Assembly (NCBI RefSeq): GCF_003184185.1
Contig: NZ_QHJG01000013.1
Coordinates: forward strand, 35,897 to 77,769
Direction: 5' to 3'
Length of the DNA stretch: 41,873 nucleotides
Origin: Legionella qingyii
GTDB taxonomy: Bacteria; Pseudomonadota; Gammaproteobacteria; Legionellales; Legionellaceae
Made by a program: the position numbers and the translations under genes. Shown here piece after piece: positions 29,394 to 39,219 of this stretch. Under the pieces are notes generated by a model. That model worked only from the letters and a program-made list of their open reading frames with translations. It ran no database searches and was not told the DNA's origin. Each line of letters starts with the position of its first letter. Positions within the stretch are counted from its first letter, which is position 1.

Positions 29394-29426
29394 AATCCCG
29401 GTTAAGTTTTTGCCGGGATTTTTTTT
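29394..29426 (+). terminator. Rho-independent terminator of the BI-1 gene
   Basis: AATCCCGG (29394-29401) pairs with CCGGGATT (29413-29420), followed by an unbroken T-run to 29426, 20 bases after the stop codon. This is a textbook intrinsic terminator. Confidence 0.9.
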
Positions 29427-29614
29427 AGTGGCTAGGTTAAGTCCGAAATCGCAAACTGCTTCAATATAAACGTGGGTGAAAAGGAATGTAACCCGAGCGT
29501 TCCTGTCACCAATTTCTTGTTTGTTCAAGTTAGCAAAAATGGTCAAAGCATTCTTTCCAAAATACGATAGCATTACTTGTGTAAATAAATTGATGACTTA
29601 AAGTTGAGAAAAGT

Positions 29615-30463
29615 ATGAATTATAAGTACCAATTAGAAAAAGTAATTGAGTTTATTGGCAAACATCTTGATGAAAAGCTTGATTTGGTGCAATTAAGCAA
29701 GATTGCCTGCTTTTCTAAATATCATTTTCATCGTTTATTTACTGCTTATACAGGTCTATCACTACAACAGTATATTCGTTGGCTTCGCCTAAAACGGGCA
29801 GCCCATCAATTAATTGTTAATAAGGATAAAACCATTCTTGAAATTGCAATAAATGCGGGATTCGAATCCCATGAAGCCTTTACTCGTGTGTTTAAACAAG
29901 CTTGTGGTCTGAGCCCAAGTGAATTTAGATTGCATTCAAATTGGGGTTCTTGGGAAAATCCACCGTATTTTTTGCCGAAACAAGGTAATATCAACATGAA
30001 TGTATTAATCAAAGATATACCAGCGAAACGTTTGGCGGTATTTGAACATCGAGGTTCACCTGCAACATTGGGCGAGAGTGTCAATAAGTTAATTCATTGG
30101 GCAAAATCTCAATCAATAAACCTAAAACCAAAAGCAGGGGAAGCGTTTGGATTTGCTTATGACGACCCGAAAGTAACCAATCCTGCAGATTTTCGTTTTG
30201 ACTTAGGAATTACTGTACCAGAGCAAATAAAAATTGAAGGGCATATCATTGAAAAGTATCTCCCTGCAGGACGTTATGCTGTGGCAGTACATAAGGGTTC
30301 ACGAGATGCCATTGGGGACACTGTCTATAGTTTATATCGTGACTGGTTACCTAATTCGGGTGAACAGTTAGGTGACTTACCCTGTATATTTTGCTATTAC
30401 AACTTTGACCATGAAGTGGCTGAAACAGAGCTGCTTACAGAGTGTTGGCTGTTATTAAAATAA
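29615..30463 (+). CDS. AraC-family regulator with C-terminal GyrI-like effector-binding domain
   Basis: 282 residues. Residues about 8-108 carry two helix-turn-helix units of the AraC/XylS type (LVQLSKIACFSKYHFHRLF; ILEIAINAGFESHEAFTRVF followed by GLSPSEFR). Residues about 125-282 form a GyrI-like/SOUL-type domain (RLAVFEHRGSPATLG; AGRYAVAVHKGS), which binds small hydrophobic or cationic ligands, the Rob-like arrangement. Likely a ligand-sensing activator of stress or efflux genes; the targets are not next to it. It stands alone between the BI-1 terminator and the convergent kor genes. Confidence 0.9.
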   Translation: MNYKYQLEKVIEFIGKHLDEKLDLVQLSKIACFSKYHFHRLFTAYTGLSLQQYIRWLRLKRAAHQLIVNKDKTILEIAINAGFESHEAFTRVFKQACGLSPSEFRLHSNWGSWENPPYFLPKQGNINMNVLIKDIPAKRLAVFEHRGSPATLGESVNKLIHWAKSQSINLKPKAGEAFGFAYDDPKVTNPADFRFDLGITVPEQIKIEGHIIEKYLPAGRYAVAVHKGSRDAIGDTVYSLYRDWLPNSGEQLGDLPCIFCYYNFDHEVAETELLTECWLLLK

Positions 30464-30524
30464 CTGCTCATGATATTAAGATCTGTTGACAATTGCTTCA
30501 TTAGTCTACGTTTCGCGCTTTATG

Positions 30525-30561
30525 CCTGAAAGATGGTCCAAAAAAGTGACCATCTCTCAGG
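30525..30561. terminator. Long hairpin between convergent AraC and korB genes
   Basis: CCTGAAAGATGGTC (30525-30538) pairs with GACCATCTCTCAGG (30548-30561), with one mismatch and an A-rich nine-base loop. It sits between two converging genes and could end transcription from either side. There is no U-run, so it may also act as an RNA-stabilising stem. Confidence 0.6.
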
Positions 30562-30670
30562 ATCAAACCACGGGACGTTTGAATAGAAATAGACTGGTTT
30601 TCAGAGATGCGTAGAAGATTCCGTAATAAATTCCCGGGGTACGTCTTGTGCCTTCATCCAAGCTATGAGC

Positions 30671-31639
30671 TTAACTCTGTTGCCAAGTGGCTTTTGCCCT
30701 GAATAGATCAGGTAAGTCATTTGCAGTCTTTTTTACTTCTTGAGGTAGAGTAAACAAATCCCGAGTTTTTTGATAATACACACCCAAAGGAACTGGATAA
30801 TCAGGAAAAGATAAAGAAGCAAGTCGCATCGCCACAGCAAAGTTACTTGGATCATGTCGATAAATACCGACATCTTCTGCAGAAACGCTGGTGAACTCTT
30901 CTCCCTTTACATGCAATGCTTTCTCTTTTTGCGCACCATAAAGCAAAGGTTGTCCTTCTTCCAATATCACCGTGTTCTCGGCGCGATTGCTTTTAAGCGC
31001 AAACTCGTCAAAAGCACCATGATTGAAAATATTACAATCCTGATAAATTTCCACAAAAGAACAGCCTTGGTGTTCCTGCGCTTTCTTTAATATGGTTCCC
31101 AAATGAATGGGGTCTTTGTCTACTGCTCGAGCTATAAAACTAGCACCCGCAGCTAAAGCCAAAGTAAGTGGATTCACTGGTTCATTAGCCACCCCTCTTG
31201 GCGAGGTTTTAGTCACTTGGCCTTTCTGTGAAGTAGGTGAAAATTGTCCTTTAGTTAATCCATATACCTGATTATTAAATAATAAAATATTCACGTTTAC
31301 ATTACGGCGTAAAATATGGATCAGATGATTACCACCAATACTTAAAGCATCCCCATCTCCAGTAATTACCCACACACACAGATCATCCCTCAGCGCTTTT
31401 AATCCTGTTGCAACCGCAGTTGCTCGACCATGAATGGTATGAAAGCCATAAGTGTTCATGTAATAAGGCAATCGGCCTGCACAACCTATTCCGGAAATAA
31501 AGACATGCTGTTCTGGTGGTAACCCCAAATCAGGCAACATTTTTTGCAAGGCCATCAAAATTGCATAATCACCACAGCCTGGACACCAGCGAACTTCATT
31601 TGCATTAGCAAAATCTTCGCGTTTATAGTTGTTGTTCAT
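30671..31639 (-). CDS. korB: 2-oxoacid:ferredoxin oxidoreductase beta subunit
   Basis: 322 residues with the beta-subunit signatures: cluster ligands C19 and C22 in WCPGCGDY, C53 in GIGCAGR and a later Cys in YQDCNIF, plus the thiamine-diphosphate motif GDGDALSIGGNH (94-105) and the NNQVYGLTKGQFSPTS segment. With KorA it oxidises a 2-oxoacid, most likely 2-oxoglutarate, to the acyl-CoA and reduces ferredoxin. The four Cys suit one [4Fe-4S] cluster. It overlaps korA by 17 bases and ends the minus-strand run. The two-subunit form matches the KorAB of aerobes such as mycobacteria. Confidence 0.93.
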   Translation of the reverse strand: MNNNYKREDFANANEVRWCPGCGDYAILMALQKMLPDLGLPPEQHVFISGIGCAGRLPYYMNTYGFHTIHGRATAVATGLKALRDDLCVWVITGDGDALSIGGNHLIHILRRNVNVNILLFNNQVYGLTKGQFSPTSQKGQVTKTSPRGVANEPVNPLTLALAAGASFIARAVDKDPIHLGTILKKAQEHQGCSFVEIYQDCNIFNHGAFDEFALKSNRAENTVILEEGQPLLYGAQKEKALHVKGEEFTSVSAEDVGIYRHDPSNFAVAMRLASLSFPDYPVPLGVYYQKTRDLFTLPQEVKKTANDLPDLFRAKATWQQS

Positions 31640-33440
31640 AGTTAGCTTCCGCTTTTATAATGTTCACCAGATGACTGACAGTAAAAGGCTGGCCATTCGA
31701 TTGACTAATTACTTGTGCATCAACCAAATAAGTAGCGCGAATAACTTGGCATAATTGTCCAGAGTTTAATTCGGCGACAAATACCTTATCGTATTTTTTC
31801 AAAATAGGGCCTAAATCATTAGGCAATGGATTCAGATGACGTAAATGCACGTAAGCGATCGCCACCCCTTGTTCCAAACATTGCAAAACTGCTGACTTTA
31901 AACTGCCATACGTACTGCCCCAGCCAATTAAAATGATTGGTGCATTAGCATCCCCTTCAACGGTCAAGGGCGTATACTCCTGCGCAATTCCATTGATTTT
32001 CTGCTGACGTAAATGTACCATTTTTTGGTGATTTTCCGCATCATAGCTGACACGGCCATCTTCACCTTGTTTTTCCAAGCCCCCCAATTGATGAATGTAC
32101 CCCGGAGTCCCTGGCTTATTCCAACTTCGACTTAAAAACTCATCCCGAGTAAATGGTTTTGGAAAACGGTTAAATTCAATTTGCGGTAATTTTAAAGAAG
32201 ATACCTCAGGAATTTTCCAAGGCTCAGCAGCATTTGCCAGATAAGCATCCAATAATACAATTACTGGAGTCATATACTTAATCGCTAAATAAAATGCTTC
32301 TAAAACCGTATTAAAACAATCTGCGGCAGATTGCGCGGCTAATACCGGCAAGGGTGCTTCACCATGACGTCCATAAAGTGCCTGTCGTAAATCACTTTGA
32401 CTTGTTTTCGTTGGTAAACCGGTAGAAGCGCCTGCGCGTTGAACATCAAGCAAGACTAAAGGTAATTCAGCCACTACGGCCAGACCTAAACTTTCACTTT
32501 TTAGATCTAATCCAGGTCCTGAAGTTGTAGTTAAAGCCAATCTCCCACCATATGCAGCTCCAATACAAGCACAGATCGCAGCAATTTCATCTTCGGCTTG
32601 AAGAAGTTGCACTCCAAAATCAGATAATCGTGCACATTCATGGAGGATTGCTGAAGAAGGCGTAATCGGATACCCCGAAACTAACATTGGTACTTGTGTG
32701 GAAGTAGCCAGGGTAGCAAGTGCTAAACCTACTGCTTCAACACCTGTAATTTGCCGATATTCTCCCGCACCTCGATTAACTTCACCTAGCATATAATCTC
32801 GGCGAGTTAACTCTAAAGTCATTGCATAATTGTATCCGGCTAATAAAGCCAATTGATTGGCTTTAGCAACAACAGCATTCGCTTTGAATTTTTTAGCAAT
32901 AAACGCTTCGCATGCAGCAGTTGGCAAATCAAATAACCATAAAACCAAACCCAAAACATAAAAGTTTTTGGTTTTTGTAGCTTGAGGTTTAGTCAAATCA
33001 AGCGAAGATACGGCTTGCAAGGTTTGGGTGATTAAAGGAAATGAAACAATTTGATAATGTTCGGCACAATTATCGAGAAAACTCTTATCCATTCCCGCTT
33101 TTTGCCAATCTTTTTCCTGATAACTGTCTTCATTGATAATCAGTAAACCGCCTTGATTCAGATGTTGCAGGGAATTTTTTAATGCGGCTGGATTTAATGC
33201 AACAAGCACATCAAGCGATTCACCCGCGGTAAAAATAGCATGCTCGGCCATCGCCAGTTGAAAACCAGAAACTCCCCCTACAGTACCTGCGGGGGCCCGA
33301 ATTTCTGCAGGAAAATCAGGTAAAGTCCGCACATCACGACCGGTAAGTGCCGCACTAATGGTGAGTTGTTCCCCCACTAATTGCACACCATCGCCTGAAT
33401 CCCCAGTAATACGAATAACAATGACGTCAGATGTTGACAT
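31623..33440 (-). CDS. korA: 2-oxoacid:ferredoxin oxidoreductase alpha subunit (gamma-alpha fusion)
   Basis: 605 residues. The first ~190 are a gamma domain ([29 protein letters not shown]), fused to an alpha (PFOR domain I/II) region from about 215 ([38 protein letters not shown]). The fusion is the normal form in KorA proteins of aerobes. It carries no iron-sulfur motif of its own. Its start overlaps pdxJ by 14 bases and its end overlaps korB, so it lies in a tightly coupled operon. 2-Oxoglutarate as the substrate is the usual assignment for this subfamily, not shown here. Confidence 0.92.
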   Translation of the reverse strand: MSTSDVIVIRITGDSGDGVQLVGEQLTISAALTGRDVRTLPDFPAEIRAPAGTVGGVSGFQLAMAEHAIFTAGESLDVLVALNPAALKNSLQHLNQGGLLIINEDSYQEKDWQKAGMDKSFLDNCAEHYQIVSFPLITQTLQAVSSLDLTKPQATKTKNFYVLGLVLWLFDLPTAACEAFIAKKFKANAVVAKANQLALLAGYNYAMTLELTRRDYMLGEVNRGAGEYRQITGVEAVGLALATLATSTQVPMLVSGYPITPSSAILHECARLSDFGVQLLQAEDEIAAICACIGAAYGGRLALTTTSGPGLDLKSESLGLAVVAELPLVLLDVQRAGASTGLPTKTSQSDLRQALYGRHGEAPLPVLAAQSAADCFNTVLEAFYLAIKYMTPVIVLLDAYLANAAEPWKIPEVSSLKLPQIEFNRFPKPFTRDEFLSRSWNKPGTPGYIHQLGGLEKQGEDGRVSYDAENHQKMVHLRQQKINGIAQEYTPLTVEGDANAPIILIGWGSTYGSLKSAVLQCLEQGVAIAYVHLRHLNPLPNDLGPILKKYDKVFVAELNSGQLCQVIRATYLVDAQVISQSNGQPFTVSHLVNIIKAEANYEQQL

Positions 33441-34173
33441 AAAGTCTTGCTTCCTGCATTAGTTGACGCATGTGTCTTACTGCCTCTTTCATACCACAAA
33501 ATAAAGCTCGGGCAATAATTGCATGGCCTATGTTAAGTTCATGTAATTCTTTTATAGACGCTATAGGTTGTACATTATGATAATTAAGACCATGACCTGC
33601 ATTAACAATCAAATTTAAACTGGCTGCATACTCCGCAGCGTTTTTAATTCGCGCTAATTCATACTGCTGCTGCTCAACATCAGTAGCATCAGCATAACAA
33701 CCAGTATGCAATTCAATCACAGGGGCACCAATATCTGCTGCAGCTTTAATCTGCACATGATCTGGGTCAATAAATAAAGATACCTCACTACCCATGGATT
33801 GCAAGCGTCGCACTGCATGTTCTACTGATTTCTGGTGCGTTATTACATCCAGCCCCCCTTCTGTGGTTAATTCCTCACGTTTTTCTGGAACCAAACAAGT
33901 ATGCTCGGGTGAAATTTCTTCTGCAAAATCAAGCATGGCATCGGTAACTGCCAATTCAAGATTCATTCGTGTTTGCAAGACTTGTTTAATCAAACGCACA
34001 TCACGAGCTTGAATATGTCTTAGATCTTCTCTCATATGCAGAGTAATACCATCAGCACCTGCTTCCTCCGCATCCATAGCTGCTTGGACAGGATCAGGAT
34101 AACGGGTACCACGTGCCTGTCGCACAGTAGCTATATGATCAATATTGACACCCAATAGTATTGGCTTCTTCAT
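33427..34173 (-). CDS. pdxJ: Pyridoxine 5'-phosphate synthase
   Basis: 248 residues from the ATG at 34173, which has an AAGGTG ribosome-binding site. An upstream in-frame ATG at 34212 would add 13 residues unlike PdxJ. Conserved parts: [56 protein letters not shown] and [10 protein letters not shown]. It condenses 1-deoxyxylulose 5-phosphate with 3-amino-2-oxopropyl phosphate to pyridoxine 5'-phosphate. It follows recO, the ordinary gammaproteobacterial era-recO-pdxJ order, and overlaps korA by 14 bases. Confidence 0.96.
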   Translation of the reverse strand: MKKPILLGVNIDHIATVRQARGTRYPDPVQAAMDAEEAGADGITLHMREDLRHIQARDVRLIKQVLQTRMNLELAVTDAMLDFAEEISPEHTCLVPEKREELTTEGGLDVITHQKSVEHAVRRLQSMGSEVSLFIDPDHVQIKAAADIGAPVIELHTGCYADATDVEQQQYELARIKNAAEYAASLNLIVNAGHGLNYHNVQPIASIKELHELNIGHAIIARALFCGMKEAVRHMRQLMQEARLYVNI

Positions 34174-34308
34174 TCTACACCTTACACATAAAATAAAGAG
34201 TATAAAGTCCATTCTGGCCTAAACTCAAGTTGCTTGAAAACATAAATATTCGTTAGATCAGTTAAATGCAGTAAAAATCCATGCAATCAAACTCCTGCCT
34301 CCAACTCT

Positions 34309-35001
34309 TTATTTCACTTCGGCAAGATACAAAGCCCTTGTCTTAATCTCTCGTCCACCCAGAAGATGATCTATCGCTTGACGCATAATCATTTTTGCTG
34401 ATTTAAGATAGAGGACCTCATTTAAGTTATTTTGTGCCAAAGCAAGAATATGCTCCCCCGGAATTCCCTTGCTGCCAGGAATAAAACCTTCGCCTGCGAC
34501 AAATTGGTAACACGAATCAGGGACAATCAAATTTGCTGTTCTCGCTTCCTGTGTTAATGAAAAGGAATAACCACATGCATGAAGTAAAGCCCACTCAAAA
34601 CGCCTTAATAAGGCTTCAATAACTAATCGTTCCTTTGCCAACGTAAGGCCATTTAAAGTAAACAAATAAGCATCAAATAATGTCGAGTCAGAATAATTGC
34701 GACTTAGCGCATAATAAAGAATTTCGTTTATATATAAACCTGCGAAAAGTGAGCCGCCTGATAGTTGAAGTGATGGCGAGGTACTTTCAACAGTTTGTGC
34801 ATAATATCGCTCACGGCGCTCGACAAGATTGATCCATAACGGAGTAAAAGGTTGCAAAAGGGCTTGCTTTTTAGGGGTACGCCCGCCCTTGTAAAGGCAT
34901 TGTATAACTCCTAGCTCACGTGTAAAAAAACTGACTTGGGCACTGGTATCCCCAGACCATTGTTTGTGTAAAAACCAAGCTGCTATTGTCCTAGTTGTCA
35001 T
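34309..35001 (-). CDS. recO: DNA repair protein RecO
   Basis: 230 residues, similar to E. coli RecO (242). An N-terminal OB-fold (AAWFLHKQWSGDTSAQVSFF then GVIQCLYKGGRTPKK) precedes a helical region with LFAGLYINEILYYAL and RRFEWALLHACGYSF. RecO loads RecA onto SSB-coated single-stranded DNA with RecR. It overlaps the 3' end of era by 11 bases and is followed by pdxJ after 135 bases. Assignment is firm from both sequence and synteny. Confidence 0.94.
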   Translation of the reverse strand: MTTRTIAAWFLHKQWSGDTSAQVSFFTRELGVIQCLYKGGRTPKKQALLQPFTPLWINLVERRERYYAQTVESTSPSLQLSGGSLFAGLYINEILYYALSRNYSDSTLFDAYLFTLNGLTLAKERLVIEALLRRFEWALLHACGYSFSLTQEARTANLIVPDSCYQFVAGEGFIPGSKGIPGEHILALAQNNLNEVLYLKSAKMIMRQAIDHLLGGREIKTRALYLAEVK

Positions 35002-35878
35002 AACCTAATTGTTTTAATATACGCTCGTCATCCGACCAGCCTGATTTTACCTTACACCAGCACTGTAAGAATACTTTCTTACCTAACAGTTTTTCCATAT
35101 CCACTCGCGCATTCGTTGCCATTTCCTTTAATTTTTGTCCCTTATCACCAATGATCATTCGTTTGTGATTGTCTTTATCGACGAGAATCAGTGCGTGAAT
35201 ACGTACGAGCGCGCCTTCATCCTTATATGATTCAATGTCTACAGTAACAGAATAAGGTAATTCTTGTCCGCAAAAGCGGAAAATTTTTTCACGCAGTAAT
35301 TCCGCACATAAGAATTTTATGGGCCGATCGGTCAATTGATCATCTGGAAATAAATGAGGCCCCTCAGGCAAATAATTCTGCAATTTTTCTTGCAATTCAT
35401 CGACCTGTACCCCTGTTTTTGCTGATATTGGAATAATTGCTGCAAATTCATGTTTTTGACTTATTTGCTCTATCCAGGGTAACAACTGAGCTTTATCATC
35501 AATTTTATCCACTTTATTCACGACTAGAATACAAGGTACTTTGGCTTGTTTTACTAAATTCAAAACGTATTCATCTTCTTCTTGCCAATGCGTTCCATCA
35601 ACTAAAAAAGCAATTACATCAACATCACGCAAGACGCTAATCGCAGTTTTATTCATCATGCGATTCATTGCTTTTTTAGTTCCCTGGTGAATTCCAGGGG
35701 TATCTACATAAACAAATTGATAATCACCTTCAGTACGTATCCCCAAAATACTGTGCCGAGTTGTTTGTGGCTTTCTTGAGGTAATACTTACTTTTTGCTG
35801 CATAATGCAATTAAGAAGTGTTGATTTACCTACATTAGGCCTGCCAACTAAAGCGATATAACCACAATAACTAATCAT
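34991..35878 (-). CDS. era: GTPase Era
   Basis: 295 residues from the ATG at 35878 (E. coli 301); a GTG at 35923 is in frame but would add an unrelated leader, and AGGA sits before 35878. G-motifs: G1 GRPNVGKST, G3 DTPG, G4 NKVD, and SAKTG. The C-terminal KH domain (IIGDKGQKLKEMA; KKVFLQCWCKVKSGW) binds the 3' end of 16S rRNA during 30S assembly. It heads the era-recO-pdxJ-kor run. The rnc (RNase III) gene usually just upstream is absent; a divergent effector-like gene is there instead. Confidence 0.96.
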   Translation of the reverse strand: MISYCGYIALVGRPNVGKSTLLNCIMQQKVSITSRKPQTTRHSILGIRTEGDYQFVYVDTPGIHQGTKKAMNRMMNKTAISVLRDVDVIAFLVDGTHWQEEDEYVLNLVKQAKVPCILVVNKVDKIDDKAQLLPWIEQISQKHEFAAIIPISAKTGVQVDELQEKLQNYLPEGPHLFPDDQLTDRPIKFLCAELLREKIFRFCGQELPYSVTVDIESYKDEGALVRIHALILVDKDNHKRMIIGDKGQKLKEMATNARVDMEKLLGKKVFLQCWCKVKSGWSDDERILKQLGYDN

Positions 35879-36013
35879 TAAAATATATTCCTGTTTATTT
35901 TTAAAACATTTTATCAGTGACACTATAAAATATCCAGATTTGTAGTGTTTCTACTTGATATTTCACCAAAAAACCAAGTATCCTGTGCAGTATGTGAACA
36001 AAGGATAGTTCCA

Positions 36014-39000
36014 ATGTCTTATTTTGTAACATCGAAAGGCCACACTCAACTTATCGTTCCCTTAGCCATTACACCCTCTAGCCATCAAGCACTGCCTACC
36101 ATAACAGGAAGTCCATTTAGCAGCGAAGCAGGAACAGTAGTATACGGTCATTATAATATGGAATACCTCCTTCCAGGGGGAGATAGGCTGCGCTTAATCG
36201 CCAATCATGATAAAAAAACAGTGCAGCTGATGTTATTTACCTACAAGGCAGAGGTAATTCAACTGCTTCCAGGAGATCGCTCTTCTTCATTAGTAGCAAA
36301 TGTTATTAGTAAAATTCATCGCTACCGCATACGTGCAGCAAGTTACAGCCAGCCACTCACTTCTGCACAAGAACAAAAACTGCTGCTTGCTAATGAATGC
36401 ATTGATTCTTTAAAAAAATTGCTAAAAAGAGAGCGGAGATTAACCAGTCAGGATCACGAAGGCCATGAAGCACTGAGAAAACAAGTGATCAAAATTATCG
36501 GCTATTGTTCCGATCAAAACCGCTTGTTAGCAACTTCACCACTGATATCCGAAGGCACCTTGGGAAACATACTTTATGAAGCTCATAAAATGGCACAACA
36601 TTATTCTTTTAATCGTGTCTATTCTGTGTCGCGACAAGATCAAATGGACTTTAGCCATGTTGTAAAAAATCATGAAGAAAAACAACCATGCCTGGTGTGG
36701 GATAGCGAGCTTCATATAGGGCATAGCAGCAAAGATTTGGATGATGCATTAAGAGCGATTAGTGACTATTACAAATTATCTCCTGCAGCAAACCTGAGCA
36801 ATATCCCTGCAAATCGATTTGCACAACTAGCGGCATTTTTTAATAAATTATGGCGAGATGGCCATGATTGGATCAATTATCTAGCAATAGATACGAAACC
36901 GGAACACAAAACAGAAGTAGTACAACGATTAGACGGTCTGACTATAACGAAAATCACACCCTACTATAAGCTACAAGGATTTCCACAAAAAGGTTACTCC
37001 GATTTACAAACCCTAATCAGCAAACGCATCAACAGCACCAGCAAACCTATACTTGCTCAAAACCCAAAAAAAGCGGATAAAATGATCAGTAGACTACCAC
37101 ATGGTAGTTCGATAATTATTGCTGATGAAGAGCTTATCCTAATCAGGCAGGAAAACAAAATAATGAGATTACGCTATTTTGTTCATGATGGGCTCTTCTA
37201 CCCTTTGCCAGAAGGTCAGGATTTATATACTTTAGGACAAATCAGTAAACGTCATCTCTACTTACCAGAGCGAGTTAGTCTCAGACTTGATGCGTTTATT
37301 TCACGTATCCCCAGGTTTTTTCATAAATTCTACAAAAGTATGCGCCACTTTATTATCCATGATCTACGTGATGATTTTTTCAATCATATTCATGACACAC
37401 ACATTCCAAAATCCGATGAGCTTAAAGAACAACAAAGCAAAAACAGCAAAGTAAGGAATTCACTAAGATTAGCTTTGGAAAATAAAGGTCTTTTAGCTAA
37501 TGGCCAAACTTTGGAAGAATTCATTAAAGAGCAGATTAGCATCAGCCCTTATATCATTGCTCGACCCAATCATCCACCAAGCCACCCTGCTTATGATAAT
37601 CCGTGTCATCGGTTCTTAGAAATAATACGACATATCGCCAGCTTTTTCATCGATGTAAGTGAGCAAAATCCATTGATCGGTACTTTAGCAATGGCAGCAT
37701 ATACTTACGGCGGTGGTGCAGTACTTGCTCCAGAGTTTCTTAAATCAATTTTAACCAAATTACACTTACATGGTTTAATTGCAGGAATTGAACCCACACA
37801 AAAATTAGCTCACTGGATGAGTCATGGGACAATCTCTGAAGCGATTTCTGCATCAATGACCTACTGGCAAAGTGTCGTAGCCGGTGGAAATCTGGATAAA
37901 TTTTTTGTTGAAGCGTTTAATACCCTCAAAGAAGATCCAGCGGAGATTGCAATTATTGCTTCATTAGCACTTAGCCTGGGTTATGGATTAACTAAAGTAA
38001 TTCCATCATTAGGCCATGAAATGGGGGATTTTCCTTACACCAATTATGCCGCTTTAGGTGGAAAAGGTGGCGCGGCGATTTATGATACCATTATGCATCC
38101 TGGTGATGATTGGTTTCTTGGTACCTGTAAATGGTTTTGCAAAAGCGTTGTCACTTTAGGAAAGTTGTGTATTGCGCCATTTTTTGAAGGATATCATTAT
38201 GGATTTCATGAGGGTTTTCTTAACGGTTGGAAAAAAAGCGGACTCCTTTTTAAGAGTTTCAGCAAACAAATTATTGCAGCATCTGCTGATTTTACTCTAG
38301 CCCTACTCACCATTCCATTTGTCGAAGTTAGTGCCCTATTTATTCATGTACCATTCCGTGGCATTACAAATCTACTCACTAAAATGCTTGCTATTCCTGG
38401 CAATATCAGTGCTATAGGAGAATTATTACTCTTCTTTGCAACAAGACCACCATCAGATAATTTAATCGCCAATTTTAGATTATCACCACTTTATGGTTTT
38501 ACCTGGCCATTCGGACACTTTTCTGATAATCCATTGCTCAATCTCTGTATTAATACGGTTCGTGCCTTGTGCCTTCCACTATTACAATTAATGAAAAATC
38601 TCTTTATTTTGCCTATTTTGGATTTTATTTCTTTCTCTGTGCGCATAGCCCTTACCATTTTAGATCCTGTAATACGTATTCTTGCCTATGTATTAGGCAG
38701 TATTATCTGCACTATTGGCGAGGTATGGGATCATTCATTTGGTTTTTTGTTTACAACAAGTGCAAAAGGAATCACTTCCATTTGCAACTGGATCGATAAC
38801 CAAGCCAGTACATTAAAACAAACTTTGTTATCGTTTATAGAAAGTCAACGTGGTCATTTATATTATTGGGCATTTGCAAAAGAAGATCTAAAATTACACG
38901 CTACTTTGGATGATGCGGAATATTATTCTAGTGACCCTAGACGTTATGAATTAATCCCACACTCTGAAAGTCACTGTCTTTTACAAACTCTCCTGGACAA

Positions 39001-39133
39001 ACGCAGTGAACCCTATTTAAAAGAAAAAAATCATGAGCCGATTTCTCATCATGCTCCCATATTAGCGGTAAAAAATTCGAAAAGTAACTCAAAAGCCCCT
39101 TTGCAAAAGGAAACAATCAGCTATAGTATTTAA
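36014..39133 (+). CDS. Large effector-like protein with multiple C-terminal membrane segments
   Basis: 1039 residues from the ATG at 36014, preceded by AAAGGA; an upstream GTG at 35945 is in frame but has no such site. No signal peptide. The first ~540 residues are soluble and charged, without a domain I recognise. From about nucleotide 37670 hydrophobic segments appear (about 37670-37740, 37945-38010, 38130-38180, 38270-38360, 38380-38440, 38535-38730), ending in a polar tail. Gly/Pro-rich segments interrupted by aromatic residues recall the membrane half of the U-box protein at 2986-4101, though no alignment was possible here. Divergent from era and followed by a second effector-like gene. 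Large, no housekeeping family, membrane-inserting: a Dot/Icm effector is the best inference. Confidence 0.65.
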   Translation: MSYFVTSKGHTQLIVPLAITPSSHQALPTITGSPFSSEAGTVVYGHYNMEYLLPGGDRLRLIANHDKKTVQLMLFTYKAEVIQLLPGDRSSSLVANVISKIHRYRIRAASYSQPLTSAQEQKLLLANECIDSLKKLLKRERRLTSQDHEGHEALRKQVIKIIGYCSDQNRLLATSPLISEGTLGNILYEAHKMAQHYSFNRVYSVSRQDQMDFSHVVKNHEEKQPCLVWDSELHIGHSSKDLDDALRAISDYYKLSPAANLSNIPANRFAQLAAFFNKLWRDGHDWINYLAIDTKPEHKTEVVQRLDGLTITKITPYYKLQGFPQKGYSDLQTLISKRINSTSKPILAQNPKKADKMISRLPHGSSIIIADEELILIRQENKIMRLRYFVHDGLFYPLPEGQDLYTLGQISKRHLYLPERVSLRLDAFISRIPRFFHKFYKSMRHFIIHDLRDDFFNHIHDTHIPKSDELKEQQSKNSKVRNSLRLALENKGLLANGQTLEEFIKEQISISPYIIARPNHPPSHPAYDNPCHRFLEIIRHIASFFIDVSEQNPLIGTLAMAAYTYGGGAVLAPEFLKSILTKLHLHGLIAGIEPTQKLAHWMSHGTISEAISASMTYWQSVVAGGNLDKFFVEAFNTLKEDPAEIAIIASLALSLGYGLTKVIPSLGHEMGDFPYTNYAALGGKGGAAIYDTIMHPGDDWFLGTCKWFCKSVVTLGKLCIAPFFEGYHYGFHEGFLNGWKKSGLLFKSFSKQIIAASADFTLALLTIPFVEVSALFIHVPFRGITNLLTKMLAIPGNISAIGELLLFFATRPPSDNLIANFRLSPLYGFTWPFGHFSDNPLLNLCINTVRALCLPLLQLMKNLFILPILDFISFSVRIALTILDPVIRILAYVLGSIICTIGEVWDHSFGFLFTTSAKGITSICNWIDNQASTLKQTLLSFIESQRGHLYYWAFAKEDLKLHATLDDAEYYSSDPRRYELIPHSESHCLLQTLLDKRSEPYLKEKNHEPISHHAPILAVKNSKSNSKAPLQKETISYSI

Positions 39134-39219
39134 CGTGCTCTTTGTAAGCCACTTGTTTCTGGTGATTTATTGAACAATATCGTATATAATTTTAATATGG
39201 TGTAAGAGGATACAGATCT

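Noticed and set aside
29370..29573. A 67-codon minus-strand frame between the BI-1 and AraC genes
   Set aside because: It runs through the intrinsic terminator of the BI-1 gene and has no recognisable motif.
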